Assembly (NCBI GenBank): GCA_964639275.1
Contig: CAZXCQ010000111.1
Location: forward strand, 1 to 18,411
Direction of reading: 5' to 3'
Length of the DNA: 18,411 bases
Source of the DNA: CAZXCQ01 sp964639275
Lineage (GTDB): Bacteria; Desulfobacterota; DSM-4660; Desulfatiglandales; Desulfatiglandaceae
Notes under the pieces: generated by a model
The model's input: only the letters and a program-made list of their open reading frames with translations
What the model was told of the DNA's origin: nothing
The model's database searches: none
Made by a program: the position numbers and the translations under genes
Shown here: positions 7,341 through 15,159 of the stretch, piece by piece
How the letters are laid out: the number at the start of each line of letters is the position of its first letter
Position numbering within the stretch: the first letter of the stretch is position 1

Positions 7341-8000
7341 GCTATCCTCAGGAGTCAATCATGCCGGATTTTTAAGGCCCGGGAGAGGGGAAAATTACCT
7401 GTTGCAGGATTCCTAAAGGAGAAGTCTTTTTTCGAGACCGCCTGGATCGTGCGGCCAAATACCGTGATTTCCTTCAGAGGGGTTATAAGACAACGGCCTA
7501 CCGTTTGGTGAATGCCGACGGTATCACCTCTGTACCATGAACCTTTGAAACCAGAACCCAAAACCCTTTCAAGGCTAAAGGCGTAAGGCTAAAGAAGGCG
7601 TGAGGTGTCCTGGGGCTTTGGATTGGTTCATAACGCTCAATGGTCGCCTGCCATTGGGGGGTGAGAATGTCCTTGAAGTCCGGAGGGAGATAGAGTTCCC
7701 GGATCCCCCGGGTGAAGGCCACCTAGGCGATGCCGGCCTCGTCACCAAAATCGCCGGCCGGCGGCCCACCAGGTCTTGAAAGGGAGGAGGCGACGCATGT
7801 TAAAGGAAAAGAGGAGCCCTCTCGGTTCAGAAATGTTGAGAGTTTCGTTGCCAATTTTTTGACAGATATTGAGCACCACAGAAAGTCTAAAATTACACTC
7901 CTTTTCTCCAAAAAATTCCCTTACACGTCACACCGGAAATTCAGAAAAAAGCATTAAAGGGAGCGGAGCTTATGTCGTAGCTGAGAGATGACCTCGTAGT
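7341..8000. other. Long gap with no convincing gene; possible decayed coding sequence
   Basis: No frame here has a family I recognise. A plus-strand stretch at about 7420-7542 reads like the end of a real protein (FFRDRLDRAAKYRDFLQRGY and onward to a TGA) but has no start codon after its AAAGGAG. On the minus strand one frame runs 7911-7498 interrupted by a single TAG at 7723-7725; the downstream part (LYLPPDFKDILTPQW) also looks protein-like. A short imperfect direct repeat AAGGCTAAAG occurs at 7571 and 7585. This looks like gene remnants rather than active genes. No RNA gene is seen. Confidence 0.45.
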
Positions 8001-9182
8001 TTAGCCAATAGCCTTTTCCTGCTGCAGCCTGTGGATCTCTTCTCGAGAATATCCCAACTCCTTCATTATCTTCTCAGTATCAGAACCCACGACGGTCCCG
8101 AGCCTTTTTATTCGGGCCGGAGTGTCCGAGAGCTTGACGGGGAAACCTATTTGCCTCACAGTGCCCAGCGTGGGGTGGTCCCGTTCCAGCACCATTTCAC
8201 GGTGGAGCACCTGGGGGTCCCTGACCGCCTCGTTGATATAATACACCGGGGCTACACAGGTGTCTTTGTCTTTGAAAAACTCCCACCACTCGTCACGGGT
8301 CTTCGTCAGGAAGATCTCGGTGAGTGCCTTGATTCCTTTATCTTGCCTCTCAGGGGGGTAACTGTGGTAAGCAATAAGGTCCTCTCGTTGAATCGCCCGG
8401 CACAGGTTTTCCCAAAAATGGAACTCACCACAGGCAACGCTGAAGTATTCCCCATCCTTGCATTTGTACACATTGCTCCAGGCGACCGCACCGGTGATGA
8501 AAGTCTCCCCTCGCCGGGCGACCGTCCCCGTCAGGAAAAAAGACACGGTTTCCATATCCATTAGGGAAATCACGGCATCGGTATAGGTGACATCAACAAA
8601 CTGCCCCTGCCCCGTCTTCTCACGAGCAATCAATGCGATCAGGATGCCGATTAACCCGTGCAAAGCCGCCCCGGCCATATCACCCAGGTAATTGCTTGGC
8701 GGGCATGGCGCACCGTCTCGAGGCCCTATCATGCTGAGGGCCCCGGCAATGCTCAGGTAGCACGGGTCGTGCCCGGGAATCCGGGCATAGGGGCCGTCGG
8801 GACCATAGCCGCTTTCAGAGCAATAAATCAGTCGGGGGTTGATCGTCTTGAGGGCGGCGTAATCGGCACCCAGGCGCTTCATTACGCCGGGCCGAAATCC
8901 CTCCAGCAATACATCCGCCTCTTTCACCAGCCGATAGAAAACCTTTCGCCCTTCGTCACTGCGCAGATTGATTTTAACGGTTTCCTTGTTGCGGCTTGTT
9001 CGATCGAAGGCGGCAAACCTCTCCGCTTGAGTCTCCGTTTCGCCCGGTCTGGTTATCCCAATGCGACCGGGCGGGTCCACCCGGATCACCCTGGCGCCAA
9101 AATCTCCCAGGAACATCGCACTATGCGCCGGGGGATAGCCACGGCCCAAGTCCAGTACCGTAATTCCATCTAATGCTTGCAT
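8001..9182 (-). CDS. Class III CoA-transferase (CaiB/BaiF family)
   Basis: 393 residues from ATG 9182. The family moves CoA between acyl-CoAs and free acids through a covalent aspartyl intermediate; some members are racemases. Seen: LDGITVLDLGRGYPPA at the N-terminus, the LGDFGARVIRVDPP nucleotide-binding region, LLEGFRPGVMKRLG, YGPDGPYARIPGHD, and NYLGDMAGA with the nucleophile Asp at D168, matching D169 of formyl-CoA transferase. ATG 9182 is preferred because the family begins with this segment and AAGGA lies upstream; ATG 9191, 9209 and 9254 are in frame but poorly supported. It is the last gene of the minus-strand acyl-CoA cluster, 163 bp after the second thiolase gene. In the bbs pathway, the BbsEF enzyme of this family activates the substrate with succinyl-CoA. 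Here the donor and acceptor are unknown. Confidence 0.93.
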   Translation of the reverse strand: MQALDGITVLDLGRGYPPAHSAMFLGDFGARVIRVDPPGRIGITRPGETETQAERFAAFDRTSRNKETVKINLRSDEGRKVFYRLVKEADVLLEGFRPGVMKRLGADYAALKTINPRLIYCSESGYGPDGPYARIPGHDPCYLSIAGALSMIGPRDGAPCPPSNYLGDMAGAALHGLIGILIALIAREKTGQGQFVDVTYTDAVISLMDMETVSFFLTGTVARRGETFITGAVAWSNVYKCKDGEYFSVACGEFHFWENLCRAIQREDLIAYHSYPPERQDKGIKALTEIFLTKTRDEWWEFFKDKDTCVAPVYYINEAVRDPQVLHREMVLERDHPTLGTVRQIGFPVKLSDTPARIKRLGTVVGSDTEKIMKELGYSREEIHRLQQEKAIG

Positions 9183-9345
9183 AGGCCCCATTCCTTTCTT
9201 GCAAGACATTGATTTTTCCACTTTGTTCTTGCCGAGACCCACAAAGAAGCGCATATATCAGCGGCCGGGACATTGCCGATCCACCCCCTGGGGCCGCCTA
9301 TCCCATACCTGACGCCGTCAGCAAACGCTTTTTCCCCTTATCGGG

Positions 9346-10500
9346 CTATCTTTTCAATACCGTCACAACGGCCTGGGGGCCGGGGCCTCCACCCTGGGCA
9401 AATCCAACCTTGGCGCCGGCGACCTGCCTTGGACCCGCCTCTCCGCGTAATTGATAAAATATCTCGGCAATCTGGGCAATTCCCGTAGCTCCAGTCGGAT
9501 GCCCTCGGCCCATGATCCCGCCATCGGTATTTGCCGGGAGCCTTCCAGCCCTTTCAAAATACCCTTCTCTTAACAGCCCTGGGGCTTCTCCGCCCTTACA
9601 GAAGCCACACTTTTCAACATTCCAGAGAAAGGCCGGTGAGAAGGGGTCATAGACCTGAACCACATCCATGTCCGCCGGGCCATAGCCTGAAGATTCCCAC
9701 GTTTTTTCTGCGGCAAGCTCCACGCAATCCAGATTCTTGGTCTTAATGCTCAGGCTGACACTGCCGCCGGAAGGGGCGGTGCCGTAAGTTGCGCTGGTCT
9801 GGACCACGGACGCTATTGTTACCGCCTTTTCTTTGGATTTAAGCTTCTCCTTGCTGCAAAAAATGACCGCGGCCCCTCCGTCCGCATTTGCACAGTTCAT
9901 CAAAAGACTCAGCGGTGAGGCTATCATGCGAGAGCGGAAAACCTCCTCACGGGTGACCTCCTGCTGGAACATTGCATTCGGATTTAGAGCAGCGTTTTTG
10001 CGCTCCATGACCGATACACCAGCAAAATCGTCCACCGTAGCCCCGTAATCCTCCATGTATCTTACCGCACTACATGCGGTCTCTGCCGGTAATACATCGA
10101 GCCCCATCATCCTCATCCATGCCGGCATGGCCTGGTTGTCCAGCAGGCCGGCGGGAAGTGTCTCGGCGCCAACCACCAGAACAACATCATGGACCCCGAG
10201 AGCGACCCGTGTGTAAGCCAGTCTTATGGCCGCTTCCGAGCTGTGGCCAGAATATACATTGGCTATGGGTATCCCGGTCAAACCCACCCTCGCAGCACAC
10301 TGGTGGCTACCCCCCAGCCCCCCGTAATACGTGCCTCCAAATACCGCTTCTATCTCCTTCCATTCCATGCCGGCATATTTTAGGGCATCAGCGATGGCCG
10401 CACCACCCAACTCAGGGTATAGCTTTCTGGGTCGTCCCTTCCTTCCATCATACCGGCCGAACTTCGTCAAGCCCACGCCGGCCACGGCGACTTCTCTCAT
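9346..10500 (-). CDS. Thiolase-like protein lacking the active-site cysteines
   Basis: 384 residues, a tandem paralogue of the next gene upstream; the first 25 residues are nearly identical and about half match overall by eye. It has the SCP-x/BbsB-like thiolase fold with MGRGHPTGATG and its His (about H334). The nucleophilic Cys is absent: the paralogue reads EGACSSS with C86, this protein YSGHSSE with His at position 86. The C-terminal catalytic Cys (NHCAGGG) is also gone, reading AQGGGPG. It is therefore unlikely to be a classical thiolase and may be a structural partner of its paralogue, or an aldolase-type enzyme as in steroid side-chain Ltp2/DUF35 systems. The frame extends upstream, but ATG 10500 has GAGGT before it and aligns with the paralogue's start. 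The intergenic gap is 26 bp. No frameshift is seen, so the changes look selected. Confidence 0.9.
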   Translation of the reverse strand: MREVAVAGVGLTKFGRYDGRKGRPRKLYPELGGAAIADALKYAGMEWKEIEAVFGGTYYGGLGGSHQCAARVGLTGIPIANVYSGHSSEAAIRLAYTRVALGVHDVVLVVGAETLPAGLLDNQAMPAWMRMMGLDVLPAETACSAVRYMEDYGATVDDFAGVSVMERKNAALNPNAMFQQEVTREEVFRSRMIASPLSLLMNCANADGGAAVIFCSKEKLKSKEKAVTIASVVQTSATYGTAPSGGSVSLSIKTKNLDCVELAAEKTWESSGYGPADMDVVQVYDPFSPAFLWNVEKCGFCKGGEAPGLLREGYFERAGRLPANTDGGIMGRGHPTGATGIAQIAEIFYQLRGEAGPRQVAGAKVGFAQGGGPGPQAVVTVLKR

Positions 10501-10526
10501 GGAATCAACCTCGCTTTCTTCAAATG

Positions 10527-11678
10527 CTATCTTTTCAACACATGGCACACGGCATTCGGCCCACCCCCCGCACAGTGGTTGAATGCTATCTTGGCCCCCG
10601 GGACCTGCCTTGGGCCTGCTTCTCCCCGCAACTGCAAAAACAGCTCGGCGATCTGGGCCAGGCCGGTGGCGCCTGTGGGATGCCCCCTGCCCATTAGACC
10701 CCCGTCGGTATTTGCTGGCATCTTTCCATTGATCGCAAAATACCCCTCTTTTACGCGCTTTCCGGCATCTCCGGGCCGGCAAAAACCGCAGTCCTCGGCA
10801 TCCCATAGAAATCCCGGTGACATGGCCTCATAGAGCTGGATCACGTCCATATCCTCGGGACCATAGCCTGACGCCTCCCAGACTTCTCTACAGGCGATCT
10901 CAGTGGGGTTTGGGTTCAGCTTTTTGGTAACGGCATTTCCCAGATTGTCGTAGCCGTAGGCCGCGGTCGCGTGAGCCGAGGCGGCTATCGTTACCATCCT
11001 ATCCTTTGACTTAAGCTTATCCTTACTGCAGATAATGGCCGCCGATGCGCCGTCGGCATTTGCGCAGGCCATCAGAAACCGTATCGGTGTCGCAATCTCG
11101 CGGGAGTTGAGGACCTCTTCCACGGTAATCTCGGGCGCCTGGTACCAGAATGCGTTCGGATTCATGATGGCGTTCTTCCGCTCCATCACGGCTACCCGGG
11201 CCATATCCTTTTCTGTTGCCCCACTCTCTTCCATATATCTTCTTGTATTGACGGCGTATGCTCCTGGCAGATTAAAGCCCATCATCAACATCCATACCGG
11301 AGAGAGCGTATCTGCGATCAAGCCGGGCGGAATTTTTTCCGTGCCGAAGGCAAGACCCACGTCATACAACCCGTTGGCTACGTCAAGGTACGCCTGTCTC
11401 ATGGCAAGCTGTGAAGAAGAGCAAGCTCCTTCCAGGGTTGTTATGGGTATGCCAGGCATGCCCAATCGAGAGGTACACTGGTTGGGGACGGCCAACCCCC
11501 CGAACATGCTGGCACCGTAAGCGACCTGTATATCCTTCCACTCCATATCAGCGTACTTTAGGGCCCTGGTGATGGCTTCGGAACCCAGTTCATAGATTTC
11601 TTTATATGGCCGTCCTTTTTGCCCATCATACCTGCCGAACTTGACCAAACCGATACCGGCTATGGCAACTTCTCTCAT
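10527..11678 (-). CDS. Thiolase (SCP-x / BbsB-like), catalytically complete
   Basis: 383 residues. It is expected to cleave a 3-oxoacyl-CoA with CoA, the last step of a beta-oxidation cycle. The catalytic set is present: C86 in LEGACSSSQ, H333 in GRGHPTGATG, and C369 in NHCAGGGPN. The protein belongs to the lipid-transfer/SCP-x thiolase branch that works with a separate DUF35 protein, which is encoded 20 bp upstream. This matches the toluene-pathway thiolase BbsB with its partner BbsA. The start ATG 11678 has AAGGAG 9 nt upstream. The inactive-looking paralogue follows 26 bp downstream, suggesting that both are made together and may assemble. The substrate is probably a bulky or branched 3-oxoacyl-CoA, but this is inference from context. 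Confidence 0.93.
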   Translation of the reverse strand: MREVAIAGIGLVKFGRYDGQKGRPYKEIYELGSEAITRALKYADMEWKDIQVAYGASMFGGLAVPNQCTSRLGMPGIPITTLEGACSSSQLAMRQAYLDVANGLYDVGLAFGTEKIPPGLIADTLSPVWMLMMGFNLPGAYAVNTRRYMEESGATEKDMARVAVMERKNAIMNPNAFWYQAPEITVEEVLNSREIATPIRFLMACANADGASAAIICSKDKLKSKDRMVTIAASAHATAAYGYDNLGNAVTKKLNPNPTEIACREVWEASGYGPEDMDVIQLYEAMSPGFLWDAEDCGFCRPGDAGKRVKEGYFAINGKMPANTDGGLMGRGHPTGATGLAQIAELFLQLRGEAGPRQVPGAKIAFNHCAGGGPNAVCHVLKR

Positions 11679-11698
11679 TGCACCGAACTCCTTTCCCC

Positions 11699-12130
11699 CT
11701 ATTTTTCAGCAGGAACAAAGCTATATCCCAAAATCTCATTGCCTTCCCGATCCTCTTGCATCAAATCGATATCCAGCTCGACCTCTTGTCCTATTTTAAA
11801 CGTCCCCGCCTCCGCACCCAATAGTCGGGTCCATATTCTCACCCCCTCGGGCAGCTCCACATAGCCGAGGTCAAACGGAACCGGTCCCTTATACCACTGT
11901 GGCGGGGCCAACATAACGGTGGTATAGCTCCAGACCTTTCCCCTGCGGCTCAGTTTGATGTCGTTCATAGTTTGGTTCTGACAATTGACGCAGACCGGAT
12001 TTACGGGAAAGACAACCTCTCCGCAATTGGGGCACTGACTTCCGATCAATTGGGGTTTTTCATCAGGGGACGAAGGCGTACTCCATAAACCGTCCCGACA
12101 GGGTATTTGTATTTTATCGTCGGCAGTCAT
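11699..12130 (-). CDS. DUF35 OB-fold protein with zinc ribbon (BbsA / acyl-CoA-associated type)
   Basis: 143 residues. A rubredoxin-like zinc ribbon lies at 33-50 (C33-PN-C36 and C47-VN-C50), followed by an OB fold (GKVWSYTTVMLAPPQWYKGPVPFDLGYVEL). Proteins of this family bind thiolase-superfamily enzymes and help them hold acyl-CoA; examples are BbsA with BbsB, the archaeal thiolase/HMG-CoA synthase DUF35 bridge, and ChsH2 with the Ltp2 aldolase. All four zinc cysteines are intact. The start ATG 12130 has GGGAGGT 5 nt upstream. It lies 20 bp before the thiolase gene and 98 bp after the enoyl-CoA hydratase gene on the same strand. A non-catalytic partner role is likely, probably binding one or both neighbouring thiolase-like proteins. 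Confidence 0.92.
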   Translation of the reverse strand: MTADDKIQIPCRDGLWSTPSSPDEKPQLIGSQCPNCGEVVFPVNPVCVNCQNQTMNDIKLSRRGKVWSYTTVMLAPPQWYKGPVPFDLGYVELPEGVRIWTRLLGAEAGTFKIGQEVELDIDLMQEDREGNEILGYSFVPAEK

Positions 12131-12228
12131 CTCTTACCTCCCTGGGTCGTATCTGTAACAAAAATTTGAACAGACATCGATATATTTAAAAGAGTAAATT
12201 CTTCTCCTATCCTCCAATGCAAGATGCC

Positions 12229-12999
12229 CTATCGACCCTTGAATTCCGGCTTCCGCTTTTCCGCAAATGCCCGCATCCCCTCCATGAGATCTTCGGTATT
12301 CCCCAGATATTCGGAACACTTTCCTTCGTAATCCAGGGCCCCAGATAGATCCATTTGCATCCCCACGTTAACACAGTCTTTGAGCATCTTCAGGGAAAGG
12401 GGCGCTTTTCCCTCCAACTCCGTGGCCCATCTCATGGCTTCATCCATCAGCTCCCCGGGGGAAACGACTTTGTTTACCAAGCCGATGCGGTATGCTTCTT
12501 GCGCATCCACATTGTTTCCGAAATACAGGAACTCCTTGGCCCGACCGGGTCCAATAAGCCGGGGGAGTCTGGCAGTGCCTCCCCCGCCTGGAATGGCACC
12601 CAGTTTCACTTCCCCTGCGCCGAAAATAGCCGTATCAGCGGCAATGCGAAAGTCGCAGCAAAGGGCAAATTCCAGGCCCCCACCGATGCAAAGCCCATTC
12701 ACGGCCGCAATGACGGGCACCTTGATATCTTCCAGTTTGCTGAAGAATGTGTTTCGGCCCGTGGGTAGTTTTTTGGCATTGGGATCGATAATCTGTTTGA
12801 TATCGGCGCCCGCGCAGAATGCCCGGCCCACACCCGTTAAGATAACCACCCTGGCCTCTTCATCCTCATTGATCTCGGCGATCAGGTTCTCCAATTCAAC
12901 AATGAGCTGGGTATTGATCGAATTGAGCCGCTCCGGACGGTTAAGCGTTATAATGCGGACCCCACCTCTTTTTTCAAAGATAAGTGTTTCGAGTTCCAT
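12229..12999 (-). CDS. Enoyl-CoA hydratase/isomerase (crotonase family)
   Basis: 256 residues. It is expected to add water to a 2-enoyl-CoA in the pathway encoded here. The oxyanion-hole segments are AFCAGADIKQI (60-70) and CIGGGLEFA (104-112). The two glutamates of true hydratases are both present, E110 (GGGLEFA) and E130 (GAGEVKLG), 20 residues apart as in rat mitochondrial enoyl-CoA hydratase (E144 and E164). IPGGGGTARLPR follows. The C-terminus EGMRAFAEKRKPEFKGR is typical. AAGGAGGAA lies 5 nt before ATG 12999. It is the second gene of the minus-strand set, 183 bp after the acyl-CoA synthetase and 98 bp before the DUF35 gene. In the bbs comparison it corresponds to BbsH. Confidence 0.95.
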   Translation of the reverse strand: MELETLIFEKRGGVRIITLNRPERLNSINTQLIVELENLIAEINEDEEARVVILTGVGRAFCAGADIKQIIDPNAKKLPTGRNTFFSKLEDIKVPVIAAVNGLCIGGGLEFALCCDFRIAADTAIFGAGEVKLGAIPGGGGTARLPRLIGPGRAKEFLYFGNNVDAQEAYRIGLVNKVVSPGELMDEAMRWATELEGKAPLSLKMLKDCVNVGMQMDLSGALDYEGKCSEYLGNTEDLMEGMRAFAEKRKPEFKGR

Positions 13000-13045
13000 C
13001 AGTATTCCTCCTTAAAATCGCAATTTTTTGACACCTATATTGCAT

Positions 13046-13068
13046 GGTTATCGAGCCATCAGATAACC
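13046..13068 (-). other. Hairpin in the synthetase-hydratase gap
   Basis: GGTTATC and GATAACC (13046-13052 and 13062-13068) form a perfect 7-bp stem with a 9-nt loop, about 50 nt before the hydratase start. There is no T tract directly after it on the minus strand, so it may be an operator-like dyad or a processing or attenuation structure rather than a terminator. Role unknown. Confidence 0.3.
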
Positions 13069-13182
13069 TGTTGCGTCAATCACAAAAAACACACCGTTTT
13101 TATTTTTCCTTGGGATATGCTTTAGCCCTATTGTTTCCAGTTGCCGTCATTTCATATCTTGCGGACAAGAAAAGATGGGAAT

Positions 13183-14781
13183 CTACCGTTTCAATCTGTA
13201 GCCTGCCTTTTCCCGATCCCACGTGTCCCGGGTAACCCCTTCCTCGCGTAACTTATACTTTTGAACGCGTTCTGAGGGTGTCTTGGGCATTTCCTCCATA
13301 AATCGAACAAAGCGCGGGACCATAAAGTACGCCATGCGGGGCTCACAGTGAGCCATGAGCTGTTCAGGTGTAACCGTCTCTCCCGGCTTTGGGATTATGC
13401 AAACCATAACCTCATCCTCACCGACTTCCGATTTTGCTGCGATAGCGGCCACTTCGAGCACTGCAGGGTGAGACCCGACAACCGCCTCCACTTCAGCGGA
13501 TGAAATATTCTCTCCTCTGCGCCTCAGGGCGTCCTTCTTTCGGTCCACAAAGTAGAAGAAGCCGTCTTCGTCATAGTACATGTAATCTCCCGTATGAAAC
13601 CATAAGTTTCGCCACGCCTCAACGGTCTTCTCAGGCATTTTGTAATATTCAAGCAGCATGGTGTAAGGCTTGTGCGGCCGGACCACCAGTTCACCGGTCG
13701 TGTTGGGGCCCAACTCCATATCGTTGTCGTCAACTACCTTGAGAGAATAATCGCGCCGTGCACTTCCACATGACCCCAGTTTCCGTTTCTGGGGCGTGCT
13801 CGTTGTACAGATACTAATCTCCGACGTTCCATAGTTATCCAGAACAGTGACACCGAATCGTTTTTCAAAGGCCTCAATGATGTCTTTGGGGGCATTCGGG
13901 CCAATTAGGATTCTCAACGGATTGTCTTTATCGTCAGGTTTGGGGTCAGCCTTAAAAAGGATCGAAAGGATCCCACCAATGATGATCGACACGGTGCAAC
14001 TATAGCGCCGGATGTCGTCCCAGAAACGGCTCGCGGAAAAGCGTTCCACCAGTGCCATACGGGCCCCACTGATGAGGGCAGCCATTGTCAAAGCAAACTG
14101 GGAAGCCGCGTGAAAAAGGGGAAACGGGTTGTAAAGGCAGTCCCTCTCACCATATTTACCCATTTCAATAACATTCTCTGACCCGGAAAAGGCCATGTTA
14201 TGGGGCTGGAGCACCCCTTTCGAGGGACCGGTTGTACCAGAAGTAAACATGATTGCAAGAGGATCTGACCATAGGACTTCGATTTCATCATACCTGCCGT
14301 CATTATCCACGATCTTCCCGTAATCCAGCACAGGTTTATCCAACTGTGGAAGGTGTTCTTCTATTCCCTTCAGCACCAATACCTTTTCAATCTTGGGCAG
14401 ATCCTTTAGCACCGGTCCCACCCGGTCCAAATAGCAGGACTCGACGACCAAGAATCGACAATCGGCCTGGTCCACCATGTAGGTTAAGAGATTACCTTTG
14501 TGGGCCGTGTTAATGGGGACTTCAATGGCACCCAGTTTGCTCAGCCCAAACCAGAGAAAGAGATATTCAGGCCGGTTGTTCATTACAATAGCCACTTTTT
14601 CGCCCCAGTGGAGCCCCAGCGACATCAGTCCAGAGGCCGCCTTGTCCGACTCCCGGTGCAAGTCCTCATATCCAAAGACCTGATCCTTATAGTAAAGGAA
14701 TTCTCGATTTCCATATTCCTCAACTTTTTCTGCGAGTACCCTATGAACAACTCTTCTGTGAACGATATCTCCTAAATCCAT
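13183..14781 (-). CDS. AMP-forming acyl-CoA synthetase (ANL superfamily, CaiC-like)
   Basis: 532 residues. It activates a carboxylic acid with ATP and CoA through an acyl-AMP. Seen: the P-loop MFTSGTTGPSKGV at 178-190, DNYGTSEIS (A5) near 315-323, HTGDYMYYDEDGFFYFVDRKKD near 396-417, and RRRGENIS (hinge/A8) near 420-427. The usual catalytic Lys of the A10 motif (PKTxTGK) is Arg505 here (PKTPSERVQK), a change that may be shared by a subfamily. The start ATG 14781 has GGAGG 8 nt upstream. A longer frame to 15012 would run back through the operator and promoter and is rejected. It is the first gene after the TetR-controlled minus-strand promoter, so it is probably the gene most directly repressed. 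The acid substrate is unknown; the cluster also carries a CoA-transferase. Confidence 0.95.
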   Translation of the reverse strand: MDLGDIVHRRVVHRVLAEKVEEYGNREFLYYKDQVFGYEDLHRESDKAASGLMSLGLHWGEKVAIVMNNRPEYLFLWFGLSKLGAIEVPINTAHKGNLLTYMVDQADCRFLVVESCYLDRVGPVLKDLPKIEKVLVLKGIEEHLPQLDKPVLDYGKIVDNDGRYDEIEVLWSDPLAIMFTSGTTGPSKGVLQPHNMAFSGSENVIEMGKYGERDCLYNPFPLFHAASQFALTMAALISGARMALVERFSASRFWDDIRRYSCTVSIIIGGILSILFKADPKPDDKDNPLRILIGPNAPKDIIEAFEKRFGVTVLDNYGTSEISICTTSTPQKRKLGSCGSARRDYSLKVVDDNDMELGPNTTGELVVRPHKPYTMLLEYYKMPEKTVEAWRNLWFHTGDYMYYDEDGFFYFVDRKKDALRRRGENISSAEVEAVVGSHPAVLEVAAIAAKSEVGEDEVMVCIIPKPGETVTPEQLMAHCEPRMAYFMVPRFVRFMEEMPKTPSERVQKYKLREEGVTRDTWDREKAGYRLKR

Positions 14782-14831
14782 TTGTCGTCCTCCGGTTCTT
14801 CGGCGATTCGCATCCTTGGATTCCGGGTAAA

Positions 14832-14893
14832 CTAAACGACCGTTCGTTAGAATTGATCTAAGCACATCCTTTTGGATAATGTCAAGCTTTTTT
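14832..14893 (-). promoter_or_regulatory. Minus-strand promoter and TetR operator for the acyl-CoA cluster
   Basis: On the minus strand AAAAAAGCTTGACAT (14893-14879) contains a perfect TTGACA -35 (14885-14880). After 18 nt comes TTAGAT (14861-14856), preceded by TG at the extended -10 position. The operator AACGAACGGTCGTT (14848-14835) begins 31 nt after the -35, at about the transcription start. Its arms AACGA/TCGTT flank 4 nt, as is usual for TetR-family sites. Bound repressor would block initiation of the synthetase operon. Confidence 0.75.
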
Positions 14894-15079
14894 GTGACGC
14901 ATAGGGGCAAAGTATAGTCACAGTGCCATCTTGTGAGATCATTGCGCCCCGCTCCGCAGATCAGCAGGGTGGTCAAAGGCAGGTAGGCTGCCGGTATTGC
15001 AGGGAGGGTCATTATTGCTTTTTAATACAGTTTGCTGACATCGCGCGTTTACAGAACCCAAACGGGTGTCCCATTCTTA

Positions 15080-15138
15080 AAAAAAGCTTGACATCCGAAA
15101 AGGAGTTATGTTTAGTTTATAATAAACGAACGGTCGTT
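15080..15138 (+). promoter_or_regulatory. Plus-strand promoter and TetR operator for tetR-SDR-ACAD
   Basis: The same 15-nt block AAAAAAGCTTGACAT (15080-15094) supplies TTGACA at 15088-15093. Candidate -10s are TTTAGT (15111-15116, 17-nt spacing), TTAGTT (15112-15117, 18-nt, with an extended TG), and a perfect TATAAT at 15118-15123 that lacks a well-spaced -35. The operator AACGAACGGTCGTT (15125-15138) is identical to the other site and again lies 31 nt after the -35. This predicts autoregulation of tetR. The roughly 185 bp between the two promoters hold nothing I recognise. Confidence 0.75.
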
Positions 15139-15159
15139 CAGATAGGAGGGGCACAAAAT

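Noticed and set aside
7498..7911. A single minus-strand gene with TAG read as pyrrolysine
   Set aside because: No family, no Pyl machinery or methyltransferase context in view, and no ribosome site; decay or chance explains the TAG better.
10501..10806. N-terminal extension of the Cys-less thiolase into the upstream paralogue
   Set aside because: The extra ~100 residues are the other gene read in another frame (Arg/Gly-rich). ATG 10500 has a ribosome site and aligns with the paralogue's start.
12134..12319. Small minus-strand ORF between the crotonase and DUF35 genes
   Set aside because: It is the end of the crotonase gene in another frame plus spacer sequence.
14782..15012. N-terminal extension of the acyl-CoA synthetase
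   Set aside because: It would translate the operator and promoter; GGAGG sits directly before ATG 14781.
14923..15159. N-terminal extension of TetR
   Set aside because: It crosses the -35, -10 and operator; the family N-terminus begins at ATG 15160 with AGGAGGG upstream.
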